DNA of 64,000 nt from Forficula auricularia (GCA_024734495.1 JALMQS010000153.1:12171548-12235547), one strand, 5' to 3'. Numbered from the stretch's first letter, positions 10,713 to 22,420 are shown. Numbers and translations: made by a program. The notes: generated from the sequence alone by a model not told the origin.

Positions 10713-11194
10713 TATCGCTTTTTTTGGCCTACGATTTTTTCCACACCGTTGCACCGATTGAAATGAAATTGAAAACCTACCATTAGTTTAACAAAATGAA
10801 GCGCTGATTAGTTTTTGGTACATATCGGCCCACAAACATTAGTACTTTTATTTCAGTACTTTTTTAGTTTTTTCTAAATATCTTGAAAATGACTTAACCA
10901 ATTTTGATGAAATTTAATATCCTAATTAAGTACCTTGGGGACCACAAAAAAGGTTAAATAAAGTTTTTAGTAAAATTATATTTTAAAGTACTTTACTCTA
11001 GAGTAAGATTGTACTTTTTAATTTTTAAATTCTTTAAAATTTATTCATTTGAAAGTTTTAATATAGCTCATTTAGCCTTCCTTAAGTAAGAATGGATAGG
11101 CTTCTCTCTGTGAAATGCTAAAAATTTGGGAAGGAATTTTTATGAGTAACCATAGCAACTGCGTTGTTTTCTTATCCGTTACCTTTGCTGAAGA

Positions 11195-12215
11195 CAGAGA
11201 AATCGATTTTAAACCAAAAATAGCGATTGATTCTTATCTAGTACTTGAGGAATAATCATTCTATATTGGATTTTTGACGTTTCGGTTTTTATTAGTAACC
11301 ATTGCTGAAGACATAGAGGAATCGACTTTAAACCAAAAATAGCGATTGATTCTCATCTAATACTTGAGAAATATCCATTCTATATTGGATTTTTGACGTT
11401 TCGGTTTTTATTAGTAACCATTCCTGAAGACATAGAGAAATCAACTTTAAACCAAAAATAGCGATTGATTCTCATCTAGTACTTGAGGAATAATCATTCT
11501 ATATTGGATTTTTGACGTTTCGGTTTTTATTGGTAACCATTGCTGGAGACATGGAGGAATCGACTTCAAAATCAAAAATAGCGATTGATTCTCATCTAAT
11601 ACTTGAGGAATAACAATTCTACATTAGGTTTTTGACGTTTCGTATTATTGATAACCATTAAGCTGAAGACATGGAGGAATCGACTTAAAATCAAAATAAC
11701 GATCGATTCTTATCTAATACTAGAGGAATAACCTATTGCATTCCATTTTGATGTTTGGCTATTACCGGAAACCTCTACTGAAAATGTGGAAGAATCACTT
11801 AAAATCAAAAAGACTAAATTCTTTTTGGTAAACAACTCAAGCTTGAGTTGTTTGCCATAAAAGAATTTAGTCTTTTTGATTTTAAGTCGATTCTTCTACA
11901 TTTTCAGTAGAGGTTTCCATTAATAGTCAAAACATCAAAAATGGAATGCAATAAGGTTATTCCTCTAGTATTAGATAAGAATCGATCGTTATTTTTGATT
12001 TTAAGTCGTTTCCTCCATGTCTTCAGCAATGGTTACCAATAATAATCGAAACGTCAAAAACCTAATGTAGAATTGTTATTCCTCAAGTATTAGATGAGAA
12101 TCAATCGCTATTTTTGATTTTAAGTCGATTCCTCCATGTCTCCAGCAATGGTTACCAATAAAAACCGAAATGTCAAAAATCCAATGTAGAATGGTTATTC
12201 CTCGACTCTTAAATG
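11195..12215. repeat. ~120-bp tandem repeats arranged as a palindrome
   Basis: Direct units begin with GCGATTGATTCT near 11223, 11342, 11461 and 11581, with a variant (ACGATCGATTCT) near 11699. The order then reverses at a perfect centre (CAACTCAAGCTTGAGTTG, 11834-11851), and inverted units follow to about 12215. Each unit carries TTTTTGACGTTTCGG and AGTAACCATTGCTGAAGACA. Confidence 0.9.
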
Positions 12216-12349
12216 AGAATTATTTTTGAATTAATTTCAATATGAACTACAAATTGCAAGTGATATCTGATTAATAATAAAGGAACAAACATATTAATAT
12301 TTCAAATGAATTTGGATAAAGTTTAGCAACGATCCGTTGCAGTTTATTT

Positions 12350-13440
12350 CATCTGACATTCAAACTATCTATCTTATAGTAACTATAATAACTTTCTATA
12401 GAAAATCAGGAGAGATAGTCAACTACTAAGTACAAGGTGCTATGGATTATTTTTAGAATGTCATAAGGGTTGTTTCACCTATTCGGAAATTGAATTTGAA
12501 TGTCGCCAACAAATGCAATCCGGATACTTAACAAGCTCACCGAGATGTAACCATATCTGACATGTACATATATAGTACGCGTAAAATTTTTCCACTCAAA
12601 GAATCGATCTTAATCAGTGAAAAAATTCTCAGTCACTTGATTTTAAATCTTAACATTTTTTTCGAAATATCTCGAAAACGGCAGAGCGAAACGATGGCGT
12701 TTTGTTCTACGAGAAAACGCCATACTATAACAGACGCAGTGGTGCCGAACCCATGACACCCAGATCAGATACTGACCCATTAAGGATTTTTAAATGACCT
12801 ACTCGTTAATTTTTATAAACTCATTTTTTTATGTCATAAAAGAGAGAACAGATAATCGAAAATATTAAAAAAATAAAGTATAAATATCTAACTTAAAAAT
12901 TAACAAATTATATTAAAGATTAGATAGGGTATTATAATGTTTTAAATTGTAATTTATTAAAGATGTTTGAAAATATTTGTGAAAAAACTTGACATTTTCA
13001 CTTAAGATTTGGAAATGAAAATCATGAAATATTTTCCTCAATTACAAAAGCATTTTCAAAACACAAAAATTTAAGTGTCAAGTATTTCTGTTAGCAAATT
13101 ATTAGTACACTTTTAACCCTCTCCCCCTTCCAAGGAGCGCACTGACTTAGTGACCCACAGGCTAGTATTAAATAAAATAATAAACAAAATTTGACCCAAT
13201 TCTTAAAAAGGTTCGCCATCACTCCCATTGAGAAAAAATTATATTTTACTAAGTATTAATTATTTTGTAAAAATGTCTGTTTGTAAGTTAAGACGTTTGT
13301 ACGCTACTAAATTGTTTGTTTGTAAACGCTCTAGCTCAAAAAGTACTATGAATGTCAAGACGAAATTTCACATGTAATTTTCTTGCATTGAGATTAAGAT
13401 TAGGTGGTGAATATTTTTAATCAAGTGATTATAACACCTG
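12350..13440. other. Decayed Helentron-like sequence in AT-rich DNA
   Basis: About 12650-12725 (ATATCTCGAAAACGGC, GATGGCGTTTTGTTCTACGA) and 13230-13440 (AAAATGTCTGTTTG, CTCTAGCTCAAAAAGTACT, AAATTTCACATGTA) are degenerate versions of the F1 element at 20808-21610. No coding sequence found. Confidence 0.5.
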
Positions 13441-14188
13441 TAGAATTTGATTTAGTAAATTTGCGATGGTATTTATTACATTCAGATGATTATTTGATAT
13501 TTTATTTATTAAATAATTATATATTTAAAAGTTTATTCGCTAAAATGTTGATTTTTAATTAATGAAGAAGAGTTAAGTGAAAATCACTTGACGCACACAC
13601 TTTTTATTTAAAAACAATTTCAAACTAATTGGACATGTCTTGAGTGCACTTTTATTTTATCTGGATTTATTTTCCATTCTGATATCTAATCAAGTAACGG
13701 GATTCTTTTCTCTTTGCTTTGTTTTTTCCATTGAAATGCATTTATTTCATTTCGAGTCGACCATCCAGCGGGTCAAGGGCTTAATATTTATGTTTTATGG
13801 CTGTTCGCTTTTTGTGCATTTTTGTTAACTACTGCATTGGGGAAAATTGTTCAAACATTCATCTACAGAGAGATAAGGTAAACATTTAAATACAATTTTT
13901 AAAATATTTCCGATAATTTAGTGATTCCTATAATAAAATAACACATCATAACTAACAAATTAAATTTACAATAGAAAATGAATAAAAGAAGAAAATTATT
14001 ACAAATACAGACTCTGTTGCTAAATAATTGTGAAATATAAGTCCCCTTTTATAAAATATTTTGGAGTAAGGGTGTTAAATTTTTCAGACTTTCTGTAAAG
14101 CTAGAACTAGAGAGATCCTACTAATAAAATTAAATATTAAATAAAATTTAAATAATTTACTATTAAAAACTATTTTTTGTATTCTAGT
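13441..14188. other. AT-rich DNA without recognised features
   Basis: Only short frames with low-complexity, hydrophobic translations. I see no gene. Confidence 0.5.
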
Positions 14189-14204
14189 ATAACACCATGA
14201 TTAG

Positions 14205-14422
14205 GGAGTCGGGTTAGCCGAGCCGGCTAACGCGCTGGCCCCGCTTCGGCATCGATCGATTATGACTGATGTTGGAGCGGAAGAGCCGGGGTTCGATCCT
14301 GGCTGGCAAATAAAAATTTCACCCGGCTAAAAACTCGGCTCCCTCACTAATCCTACTAACACTTAACTTATGTGCTGTCTAAATGGTCTTTATTCCCGGT
14401 GGCAATAAATAAATTTAAAAAA
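14205..14422 (+). mobile_element. tRNA-derived SINE with target-site duplication
   Basis: A short interspersed element, transcribed by RNA polymerase III and mobilised by LINE proteins. It has a tRNA-type A box (TAGCCGAGCCGG, 14215-14226) and B box (GGTTCGATCCT, 14290-14300), then a tRNA-unrelated body and an AATAAATAAATTTAAAAAAA tail. Imperfect direct repeats flank it: ATAACACCATGATTAG (14189-14204) and ATAACACTATGATAG (14423-14437). The head is about 64 bases from A to B box, longer than in a tRNA, which argues against a working tRNA gene. I do not recognise the family name. Confidence 0.88.
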
Positions 14423-14437
14423 ATAACACTATGATAG

Positions 14438-16721
14438 TAAACATCAAAAAATGTATATTTTAAGAGATAGGAATTAATTAATTTAACAAAATATCTGTTA
14501 ATGAGTGTTTTACCATTTTTTGTGTACGGTCCAGCTCAAAAATGAATGAAGGCATGAACAAATATTCCTGGCTCCCAATACTTATTCCTTTTTTGGATAT
14601 ATGAATTTATTTATAATGGAAGCTTTTTTCAAGAATAAAATTCACTAAAAGCAAAATTAAAACCTAAACTAAATCAGATAAAAAAATAATTAAGTTTCGA
14701 ATATTTAAAAATTATTTTTCATCTCATATTTTCATTTTCTAAAATTTTTATTATTTCAGTAATTTAAACTTTTTGAAGTCCTATATGATTTAAAAACAAA
14801 ATCCTGAAGGAAAAGAACTAAAAGATTATTATTGCTATGACATTTTTGTTTCTTTGTTATTATCCTACATTATTATTGATCTTTTTTGATTAACAAATAT
14901 AAATAGAATGTTTTATTTGAGGTCCCAAACTATTTTTTTTCTTCAAATGTGGCCCATGTAAGCCAAAAGGTTGGACAGCTGGACACCCCTGGTTTATACC
15001 ATATACGTATCTATATAATATGGCGTCGCGAATGAAAAAAGTTTAAAAAGCGCTGCTCTATGTAAAGAATTGGAGTATATTGTAATGATTTTCTATGTAT
15101 GCAAATAAAACGAATCCATCTCAAATTTTCTCCAAAAGGTTCAAGGTAATTTCTAATAGGAGACCACAAATTTATTTTCTCCCTTCACTAGTAAATATTT
15201 AATTATTAATTCAAAAACCATTAAATAATAGTAGCTTTTCAATTAAATTTATGATAACACTAAAATGCTCTTAAATAAAATAAACATTTAAAGCCATTAA
15301 TTAGATTTTCCAAGCATGTTTTTTTAGTGTCCTGTTATTTGACCATTTTAGCCAGTGTATATATAGAGTTTAAATTTCTGTATAGTTATTAAATGTATTT
15401 TGAAGAGCCATATATTTGATTAAATTTTTTGGGTGCTTGGGACTAAAATTCCAATTATCTCTGAGGAAATTGACCAACCTCAGCCAAACTGAATCTAAGC
15501 AGTTCTTTTATTAGTCACTTTAAATAGTAATATATCAAATATCTAATTAACAAATAATTTATTATTGCTTTGGATTGAAATCATCAATAGATTTTTCAGA
15601 ATTCTTTTCAATTATCGTACTACACAAAGCTTTTTGATCCTTTCCCATAAAAGTTATTTTATTATTGTCCTATAAACTAAACACGAATTCAGAAGCTATT
15701 ATAATTTATCATAAAATTCAATTAACCTATTTATGGACAAAGAATTAATACATCAAGTTGTTACATGTATCATCTCCCCGTTTGTTTGTGCGCGTTTAGC
15801 TGAATGTATTTGATGACTTTTAACTCGGAAAAACGTTTCACCTTCATCATATATTTCACTAATTTATATCATATCAAAACTGCATCTGACTGTTTGATCG
15901 AGTCTGGATTTGATATTTTCATTGAAACAACAAAGGCTTTCATGTGAAATTGCATTTTTTTTATTATTATCCTTGCATTGTGCAAGAGACAAAAACAGTA
16001 TATTATTCTAAAAAAAAAAATTTTTAAAAAATGAAAAAAGTCGTGATTTAGGAAAATATAATTTTCTGTTGTCATTTTAAAATGTCTGATAGTTTGATAA
16101 TTGACCAGGAAGCGAAATGCCCAATCACAATAAAATGTAAAATGATACAACAATAAACAAATGGTTAAAGTTTGAAATATTGAATTTCATTATTTTCTCT
16201 CGGCCGTTTATATGTTTCCCAATCAGATATAGTTAGAACAATTATCAGAGAGTCGCAGTAAATTTCGTTATGTATTAAATAAAATCTCTACTAGGGGGGG
16301 ACAAGAACCCACTCTCATTATAATCTTGTAATTGAGGATCTATAACCACACAATTGTAACATAATTGGTTTTATTAACTTAATATACGATAGGTCTGCTC
16401 TTGACCTAGTCCCATTCGTATATTATTTAAGTTCTGGAATTGATACTGCAGATATGCAATCTTTAATCCCATACCATTACATCATAAATACATATTGTTA
16501 ATTACACTATTACACGTACCTATGGAATGGATTTTCTAAACCTTTTTCTGTCAGCTTGAATGCATTTAAGAAACGATTAATTTAATATGAAAACAAACCT
16601 CGTAATTTTACTTAATTTTTTATTATTAAAAAATGTTTCAATTTGAACCAACACCTATTCCCTTGAAAGTTATGAAATACTTTAGTTACAATCCTTCTTA
16701 ATTTCCTGGTCTATTGAAGAA
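14438..16721. other. AT-rich DNA, one hAT-like terminus
   Basis: About 14915-14991 (minus) reads CAGGGGTGTCCAGCTGTCCA then TTTTGGCTTACATGGGCCAC, a typical hAT transposon terminus; the opposite end was not found. The rest is AT-rich with no supported gene. Confidence 0.5.
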
Positions 16722-16740
16722 TCCCTTAATGGTAATGGTA

Positions 16741-17056
16741 ATTCTAGGTTTTCAATTTCATTTCAATCATTTGAAAGGTGTGGAAAAAATCGTAGTCGAA
16801 AAAAATGGTAACATCCATCCATCAATCGACCCATCAATCCGCACGCACTAAATAAAAAAATCGCACTTTTTGGCCTCTGGTCGAAACCCCATGTAATTTT
16901 TGGCAAAACTGTCACGTACTAAAATTCAACCTGATTGAATATTAAAATTTGTAACTTTGTTTGAGAGCATGGGTTCCGTAGTCTTTATCTGAGGACCCTT
17001 TGAAGCCGCACCTGGGCCGAGACCGATAACAATACTTTACAGTTACAATTGGATAC
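16741..17056 (-). mobile_element. Helentron-like element Y, 5' fragment (copy 4)
   Basis: Minus-strand match to the first ~330 bases of element Y: TATCCAA at the end, then AAAGTATTGTTATCGGTCTC, CTTCAAAGGGTCCTC, GGTTTCGACCAGAGGCCAAA and a short ATGG-type microsatellite remnant. The 3' tandem repeats are missing. It abuts the T run of the neighbouring Jockey fragment. Confidence 0.75.
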
Positions 17057-17058
17057 AG

Positions 17059-17972
17059 TTTTTTTTACAATCAGCTTAATATTTAAGCTTTGAGTAAATT
17101 TGATCAAATAGTTTGTACATACACACACTCTCACACTAGTTCATTCACACACGCACACGTCACTTGAAGGGAGAGTCGTCCATTGATGACTTCCATATTT
17201 GAATTTCATTTTCCAGTTGTTCAAAGTAGAGCGTTCTTCAGTGTCGAGAACATGGTTCTTCTTGAGTCTTCTGGTCACTTCAATGTTGTCCAGGAGAGTA
17301 ATGGCTGATATGTTTGGATGATTTTCAAGTTTTTTTGTATGTTTGATGAATGAATTTAGAATCACTTCTCTAACTGAAGGGATGAGAAGGTCACTGTGCA
17401 AACTTGCATTTGTAAAATACCATGGGGCGTTTGCTATACATCTAAGTATTTTGGATTGCACTCTTTGAATTTTGCTTATACTGGATTCGCTGGCAGTTCC
17501 CCATATTTGACATGAGTATGACCAAATTGGCATAATCATTGACTTATAAAGTAAGACTTTTGTTTTTAAGGCAAGTTGTGAATTTTTTACTAATAGCCAG
17601 TACATTTTTTTATATTTAATATTTAATTCATTTCTTTTTTTCTATGTGAATTTTCCAGGTAAGTCTTGAGTCGAGGTGCAGTCCAAGATACTTTACAGTG
17701 TTACTATAGGGAATTATTTTTGAATTTAAATAAACTGTTGGGCATGTGATTTTTTTTATTAGTGAAAGTGATATGATTAGATTTAGTTTCATTCACATGA
17801 ATCCTCTATCTATGAAACCAGTTTTGGGTGGTGTCTAGTCGTTCTTGAAGTTTGATTGATGCTATGTCTGGATCTGTGCTTGTGACGAGAATGGCGGTAT
17901 CATCGGCATAAGTGGCGATAAATGAATCTTCCGTTGTTGGTATATCCGCAGGGTATACGGAATATATTAAGT
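17059..17972 (-). mobile_element. Jockey-like LINE, 5'-truncated
   Basis: A LINE fragment on the minus strand with its A tail (plus-strand T run 17059-17066) at the low coordinate and truncation near 17972, where two TAA codons precede the RT-like frame. It retains only the last third of the reverse transcriptase gene. Confidence 0.85.
17141..17969 (-). pseudogene. Jockey-type reverse transcriptase, C-terminal part (broken)
   Basis: Reading from about 17969, the frame gives SVYPADIP, then FIATYADDTAILVTSTDPDI; the YADD catalytic box is at 17899-17910. An in-frame TAG follows in FHR-stop-RIH, then TVKYLGLHLDSRLTW. A one-base slip in the A run near 17637 moves into the final frame with KRNELNIKYKKMYWLL, IMPIWSYSCQIWGTASES and IANAPWYFTN, ending at 17141. 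NAPWY and YWLL are familiar in Jockey-clade C-termini (from memory). Nonfunctional because of one stop, one frameshift and the truncation. Confidence 0.88.
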
Positions 17973-18099
17973 TTTATTAAGAGTTATATTTAAGTGGGAG
18001 ATAAATTTAACTTAATTTATCGCGCAGAGAATTTACCACTGCTCGAAGCCCTTAAAAAACTTAGTAAATTGGATTGTATCTAACATTCTGAGATTTGGC

Positions 18100-18222
18100 T
18101 GGTGATCCTGGCTTCTTTCCTTCTACTTTGTTCTTTTCACGATGGAGAGGCCATCCCATACAGGCCTTTAGGGGATGCAACTTCTGGTGTATCTCCTACT
18201 CACATCAATATCATTAAAAAAT
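18100..18222 (+). mobile_element. 3' end fragment of LINE family 3
   Basis: TTCTTTTCACGATGGAGAGGCC, CAGGCCTTTAGGGGAT and CTCACATCAATATCATTAAAAAA match the complement of 47955-48040 at the 3' end of the LINE at 48 kb. It ends in an A-rich tail. The opening coincides with a short frame that is not a gene. Confidence 0.65.
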
Positions 18223-18835
18223 ATATATATATAAGAATGGTCCAAGAATGCTGCCTTGACGAACTCCTTAACGTATGGGATGATATTGAGAAAACACGTT
18301 TTCTACCCTAACTTAGAACCAGCGATCTTGAAGATATGATTGGAGTATCCAAAAATATTAGTCAGGAAAGAGTTTTTTTATTTTGTATAGAATTTGTATA
18401 GCATTGGATAAAGTACATCACATTAATAAAATGGAACTGAGGTAGCACAAATCAAGAAAACTCGAATGTCTATATGGTAAACTCTACCTTTTCTATTCTC
18501 TACCTATTTAAAGCTTATGTAAAAATTATCCTTTCATACTTGATGGCTTACATGCCATAAACTGGAGCATTCATTTCATCAATGACTAGACTCGCCTAGC
18601 TCTTACGCAGCTTTCATACTTCTGTGCGCAAATCGTTGCCTAAATACAGGCGCACCATCGTCATAAATCAAGTTCAAATTCAGACTACATTTTGAGAATT
18701 TTAATAAATATAGTTATTTATTTATATTTTATAATTCAATATTTTTCTTATACGTGCAAAAAAATCATTTAAATTCAAGTTCGATTTCGGAAAAGAGCTA
18801 CAATATTCAATTATGTTTTCACTCATGATTGTAAA
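18223..18835. other. AT-rich DNA without recognised features
   Basis: Nothing beyond short spurious frames. Confidence 0.5.
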
Positions 18836-18956
18836 AGGTGTGACTTTGTTTGCGAGCATGAGGTTTCGTAGTCTTTAACTGAGGGGCCTTTGAATATGGG
18901 CTTGGCGCGAGACCGATTCCAATACTATACCGATGATTCAAATTGGATAAAATAAA
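18836..18956 (-). mobile_element. Helentron-like element Y, 5' terminal fragment (copy 5)
   Basis: GTGACTTTGTTTGCGAGCAT, TCGTAGTCTTTAACTGAGG and GGCGCGAGACCGATTCC lead to AATTGGATAAAAT, the inverted 5' terminus of element Y. Only the terminal ~120 bases are present. Confidence 0.65.
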
Positions 18957-19489
18957 ATGAAAAAAAAACGATAAATAAAGAATTATATTGGTTGCATATC
19001 ACAAATGAGTCTTTTTCAATTTGACTCATTTTATATATTTAATTCGCGTGAACCATTCATAATTAAACAATGAAAATTATACTAAATAAATAAATAAAAT
19101 ATACTAATTGTCCTAGAGAGTAATTAATTGAACCAGTAAATTTTGCTTTTATTTGTGTTTGAGTGACATATTAATTTTATTTATCTATTATTCATTTTTC
19201 ACATAAATGAAATTTATTGTTCATCTAGTAGTTTCAGGTGAATAATTTTCACGATATAATTTTATTAAAATAATTATATTTTATTTTAATTTATGCTGAT
19301 TAATTTCGGGAAATTTCATTTTTTCAGCTCCTATGGTATTAAACAGTCAAAAGCATTCAATTTAATGGATATCAAATATGTGATCAAATATGCATAATGA
19401 CATGTATACTGGGTCAGAACTCATACCAATTTTTAGGACCCCATAAAAACGAAAAAAGGGTCTTTATTAGTTTCGATATGTCAGTCAAG

Positions 19490-19602
19490 TTGAAATTTAG
19501 AGTCGGTGGGGTTGAGAGTGGTTGAAGTTGAAGGAGAGGGGAGTGTTCAGGTCGTGGGGGGAGGGGGTCAAGGGGACGAAGCCCCTTGGCTAACAAGAGG
19601 GC
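19490..19602 (+). mobile_element. Diverged Helitron-like 3' segment
   Basis: A G-rich stretch followed by GGGGTCAAGGGGACGAAGCC and CTTGGCTAACAAGAGGGC parallels the 3' region of Helitron family 1 (CTCTGGCTAGCAAGAGGGTC), but lacks the terminal hairpin and CTAG. Part of it (GGAGTGTTCAG.TCGTGGGGGG) recurs at 20236-20278. Confidence 0.5.
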
Positions 19603-20110
19603 ATAAAATTAGTTCCCTCTTTCTCCTTTTCCTTGTTAACAAATCAATTCTCAAATTGATAAATGATTAACCAATAGAATAATAATAATAATAATAAATT
19701 GAATTATTTAGATCTCGTGTCAGAATTTTTTTCAAATAAAAGAGAATTTTTTCAGATTGGAGAATTGGATATTATAAAGGACATTATCATATCGAAAAGA
19801 AATTGCCCGGAAGCATTTGGCAGGGATCAAAAGTAGATTCAAAGGTTTTTTTATCGAGCTGCATTTACACCCCACCCCCACTCTTTCCCTATCCAAAAGC
19901 AATATATCCACTTCTTTCTTCCATTTGAATAAAAAAAATTATTGTAACCGCTTCATCAATTTTAATTTATTATTGAATTATTTTCTAATTTGTATAATTT
20001 ACTAAGGACCTTGTGTGATTGTAATAAATTATTATTAAACAAATAAAAAAAAATATTGTAAAGAAAATTTTTGAAAATTTTTCTTAGAAACTTTTAAAAT
20101 TTTAAATATA
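19603..20110. other. AT-rich DNA without recognised features
   Basis: No supported gene; a short (AATA)n-like run at about 19680. Confidence 0.5.
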
Positions 20111-20278
20111 AAATACTAGGTAGGTTTCACATAAATAAAAGATCAGATTGTTTGTTTAGCACGACTCTATATATATTTCGGGGTATAAGCCCATCTTCAG
20201 GAGCTAACAGAGTGTCCTTTGTGAACTCCTGAAGATGGTGGAGTGTTCAGATCGTGGGGGGAGGGGGTCAAGGGGACC
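20111..20278. repeat. Hairpin-motif repeat W (copy 1)
   Basis: GTAGGTTTCACATAAATAAAAG leads to a TATATATTTCGGGGTATAAGCCCATCTTCAGG block (read on the minus strand as CCTGAAGATGGG-loop-CCCCGAAATA). A second CTCCTGAAGATGG follows at about 20225. Related copies are at 30.75, 38.8 and 52.45 kb. Confidence 0.6.
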
Positions 20279-20807
20279 TAATAAAAATATTAAAGCATTT
20301 TTTTGAAATAAATTCGTAATTTTTAAAAAGTTTTCTAATTTATTTTTATTCTAATTTAGACTATTTACCTATACGCAATTTTAGACTGTATTTAGAGTGT
20401 AAGATTCTATTATTGTTTTTTATTTAGCTTGTCATGCGGATGTGGGGTTTAAATTTATGTAAATTTTTTTATTATTTCTCTTAAAAATGTCTGAAATTGG
20501 AGAAAATATTTTTTAAGCATTAGTTTTTCTATATCAAATTTGGTGATTTGGCAATTTTTCTTCTGCAAGCTATTGAGTAAGAATAATTAAACTTCATCCG
20601 TAGGGTACAGCTTTTATTTCAAACTAGTATGCTAAGTTTCAGATCATCAACAAGGACCATTAAATATCCTCCTCTTTATATTACGATTATTTCTTAAATG
20701 GATCTTCTGAAGTAAGAACAAAATTTAATCAGTTGTTCGTATGTGAAATTCAAAAATTTTAGCAAGAGAACGAATTTTATACGGTGGATTTTGATTTAAA
20801 CATTCAG

Positions 20808-21610
20808 GGTATGGTCAAGTATTGTAATCGTGCATGAAAAAAGTGTTTTTTTCCTTCTTTTTTTTGACATATCTGAAAAACGGCTGAAACTATTTTGATT
20901 AAAAAAAATTGAGCTAAACCATGGCATTTCGCTCTACAAAAAAACTCTAATAAGTGAACATCGGAAAAATTATATTTTTTGAGATAATAATTGTTTTGTC
21001 AAAATGTCTGTTAGTCTGGTTCTCTGTTTTCTGTCTGGTTGTCCGTTAGTATGTGCGTTACCAAATTTTTGTGGACGAGCTAGTTCAAAAACTAGAGTGA
21101 ATATCGAAACCAAATTTCACACGTAGTTTTGAGATTAACAGCTGATTAGATTTTGGTGCATATCGACCCAAAATTAAGGGGGGGGAGGGGGGTTAAAAAT
21201 TAAAAATCTAGGCCGTTTGAACATACTCAACCAAATTTTATATATATTATATATATAATCAATGGACCCCCAGAAGTCTGAAAATGCAAAATCCAACGGC
21301 CCGAAATGGGGGGGGGGGGGTCAAAAAAATAAAAATCTTGGCCATTTACCAAACACAACCAAATTTTGTATACAAAATCAGTAGACACCCAGAAGCCTAA
21401 AAATGCAAAAACTAATCACCCAAAATGGGGGGTGTAGGGTCAAAAAAATGAAATTCTTGGCCATTTACCAAACTCAACCGAATTTTGTATACATAATCAG
21501 TGGAACACCAGAAGTATAAAAATGCAAAAACTACCCCCCTCCCTACATGATTATAAATAATTTTAGGGGCCAGATTGTATGGTAAAGTCAAGTGGATGGC
21601 CACATCAGAA
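20808..21610 (+). mobile_element. Helentron-like element F1, copy 1
   Basis: It begins near AGGGTATGGTCAAGTATTGT and contains a GTCTGTTAG/GTCTG microsatellite (about 21005-21050) followed by TACCAAATTTTTGTGGACGA, AACCAAATTTCACACG and three tandem ~100-bp modules (about 21200-21540). An inverted copy of the family's 5' terminus, TGTATGGTAAAGT (21577-21589), sits before a small GTGG-ATGG-CCAC hairpin (about 21592-21603). This asymmetric repeat plus 3' hairpin is the Helentron pattern. A minus-strand copy at 56218-56725 supplies the complete 5' terminus (TTTTACTTTACCATACAGGG). Confidence 0.68.
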
Positions 21611-22129
21611 CACGTCAGCTTATTTGAAGAGTGTTAAGACAAATTTAGGTGCTGCATTTTCTCGGAATGCCGCTTCTTGTACTCATTTACTTGAACCTTT
21701 CTATAGTTATCGACAATATGTAGGCACACCACTCATAGAAGGAGAGAAAACAATTATGTTCCAAAATTATATTTTTCTCTGTTTCTGGAATTTCTTCACA
21801 AGAATAAGTAAAATAATTGAAAATCTGGTAAACTCAATAGGCGTACAGTATAATAGCATTATACTGTGACAGTGGCGAAAATAAAACCCCCACAGCCCCG
21901 GGAAAAGGGGTGTAGTGCACACAAAGGGGGAGGAGGACCCATCCAAGGTTAGCGTGGGGGAGGCAGATGTCCTTAGATCTGTTCATAGATATTAGTAATA
22001 TTATCTATTGTATTTTAAGTTTTCATAGTCTTTAAAGTAGCCTATCTGCTTCCAATTAAAAATTAGAAATCGATTGCCGATCTCAACCATCCCCCCCCCC
22101 GCCCTCGCTCCTCTTGTCCGGGTCTTTTC
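21611..22129. other. Unassigned sequence with G/C-rich patches
   Basis: CAGTGGCGAAAATAAAACCC at 21871 resembles a hAT-type terminus followed by G-rich text, but no matching opposite end is visible. No gene supported. Confidence 0.4.
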
Positions 22130-22420
22130 CTATTGACTAACTATAATGACCAGGATCGGTTTTCATTCAGGCTTAGGCAAATGTAATCCAGTATTTGGCT
22201 TCAGATTCCATAGACTTCAATTTAGTTTACTTTAGTTAGGTCAACCCATCATTTCAAGAACCATTAATTGATCCGATCTCCATTGTCTATTGTCCAATTA
22301 ATTGTAACAGTGTCGATCTCCCCTTCGATGAAGCTAAATGATGTCAAATGATCGGCAATTATATTAATGTTCAATCCAAAATGAAGCCTGTCATTCATTA
22401 AAATTTTGTACAATTCAATT
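22130..22420. promoter_or_regulatory. Candidate regulatory block (SOX/homeodomain-like words)
   Basis: Unique, non-repetitive stretch without a frame. It has CCATTGTCTATTGTCCAATTAATTG (clustered ATTGT and TAATTG words) near 22280, repeated CATTAATTGATCC, and AAATGATGTCAAATGATCGG. Tightly packed SOX- and homeodomain-like cores can mark enhancers; without comparison to other species this stays a guess. Confidence 0.25.

Larger units (their letters stand above)
10411..12349 (+). mobile_element. Helentron-like element Y, copy 1
   Basis: A non-autonomous rolling-circle element. The 5' end TTTTTACTTTATCCAA is repeated in inverted form as TTGGATAAAGT at 12312-12322, which is subterminal rather than terminal, giving the asymmetric inverted repeats known for Helentrons (HINE/DINE-type). 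Next comes a 3' hairpin GCAACG-ATC-CGTTGC (12326-12340) and the end AGTTTATTT. Inside, in order, are a conserved 5' block, an ATGT/ATGG microsatellite (about 10637-10712), five ~120-bp direct repeats (about 11195-11820) and an inverted set of the same repeats (to about 12215). A nearly identical copy lies at 24446-26372, so transposition was recent. No coding capacity. Confidence 0.82.

Noticed and set aside
10557..10761. Frames with Tyr-Ile-His or Met-Tyr-Val repeats (also 24599-24814)
   Set aside because: Produced by the ATGT/ATGG microsatellite of element Y.
11195..12215. CRISPR array
   Set aside because: Repeats are ~120 bp without spacers and part of a eukaryotic transposon.
14205..14300. 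Possible functional tRNA gene
   Set aside because: A and B boxes are present, but the spacing is too long for a tRNA, no cloverleaf fits, and the A-rich tail and duplication mark it as a SINE.
18102..18311. 69-codon plus-strand frame
   Set aside because: Its first half is the 3' untranslated tail of LINE family 3.
21579..21869. 96-codon plus-strand frame
   Set aside because: It starts inside the terminal region of F1 and has no domain or splice context.
21871..22125. hAT element starting CAGTGGCGAAAA
   Set aside because: Only one possible end; no inverted partner or duplication seen.
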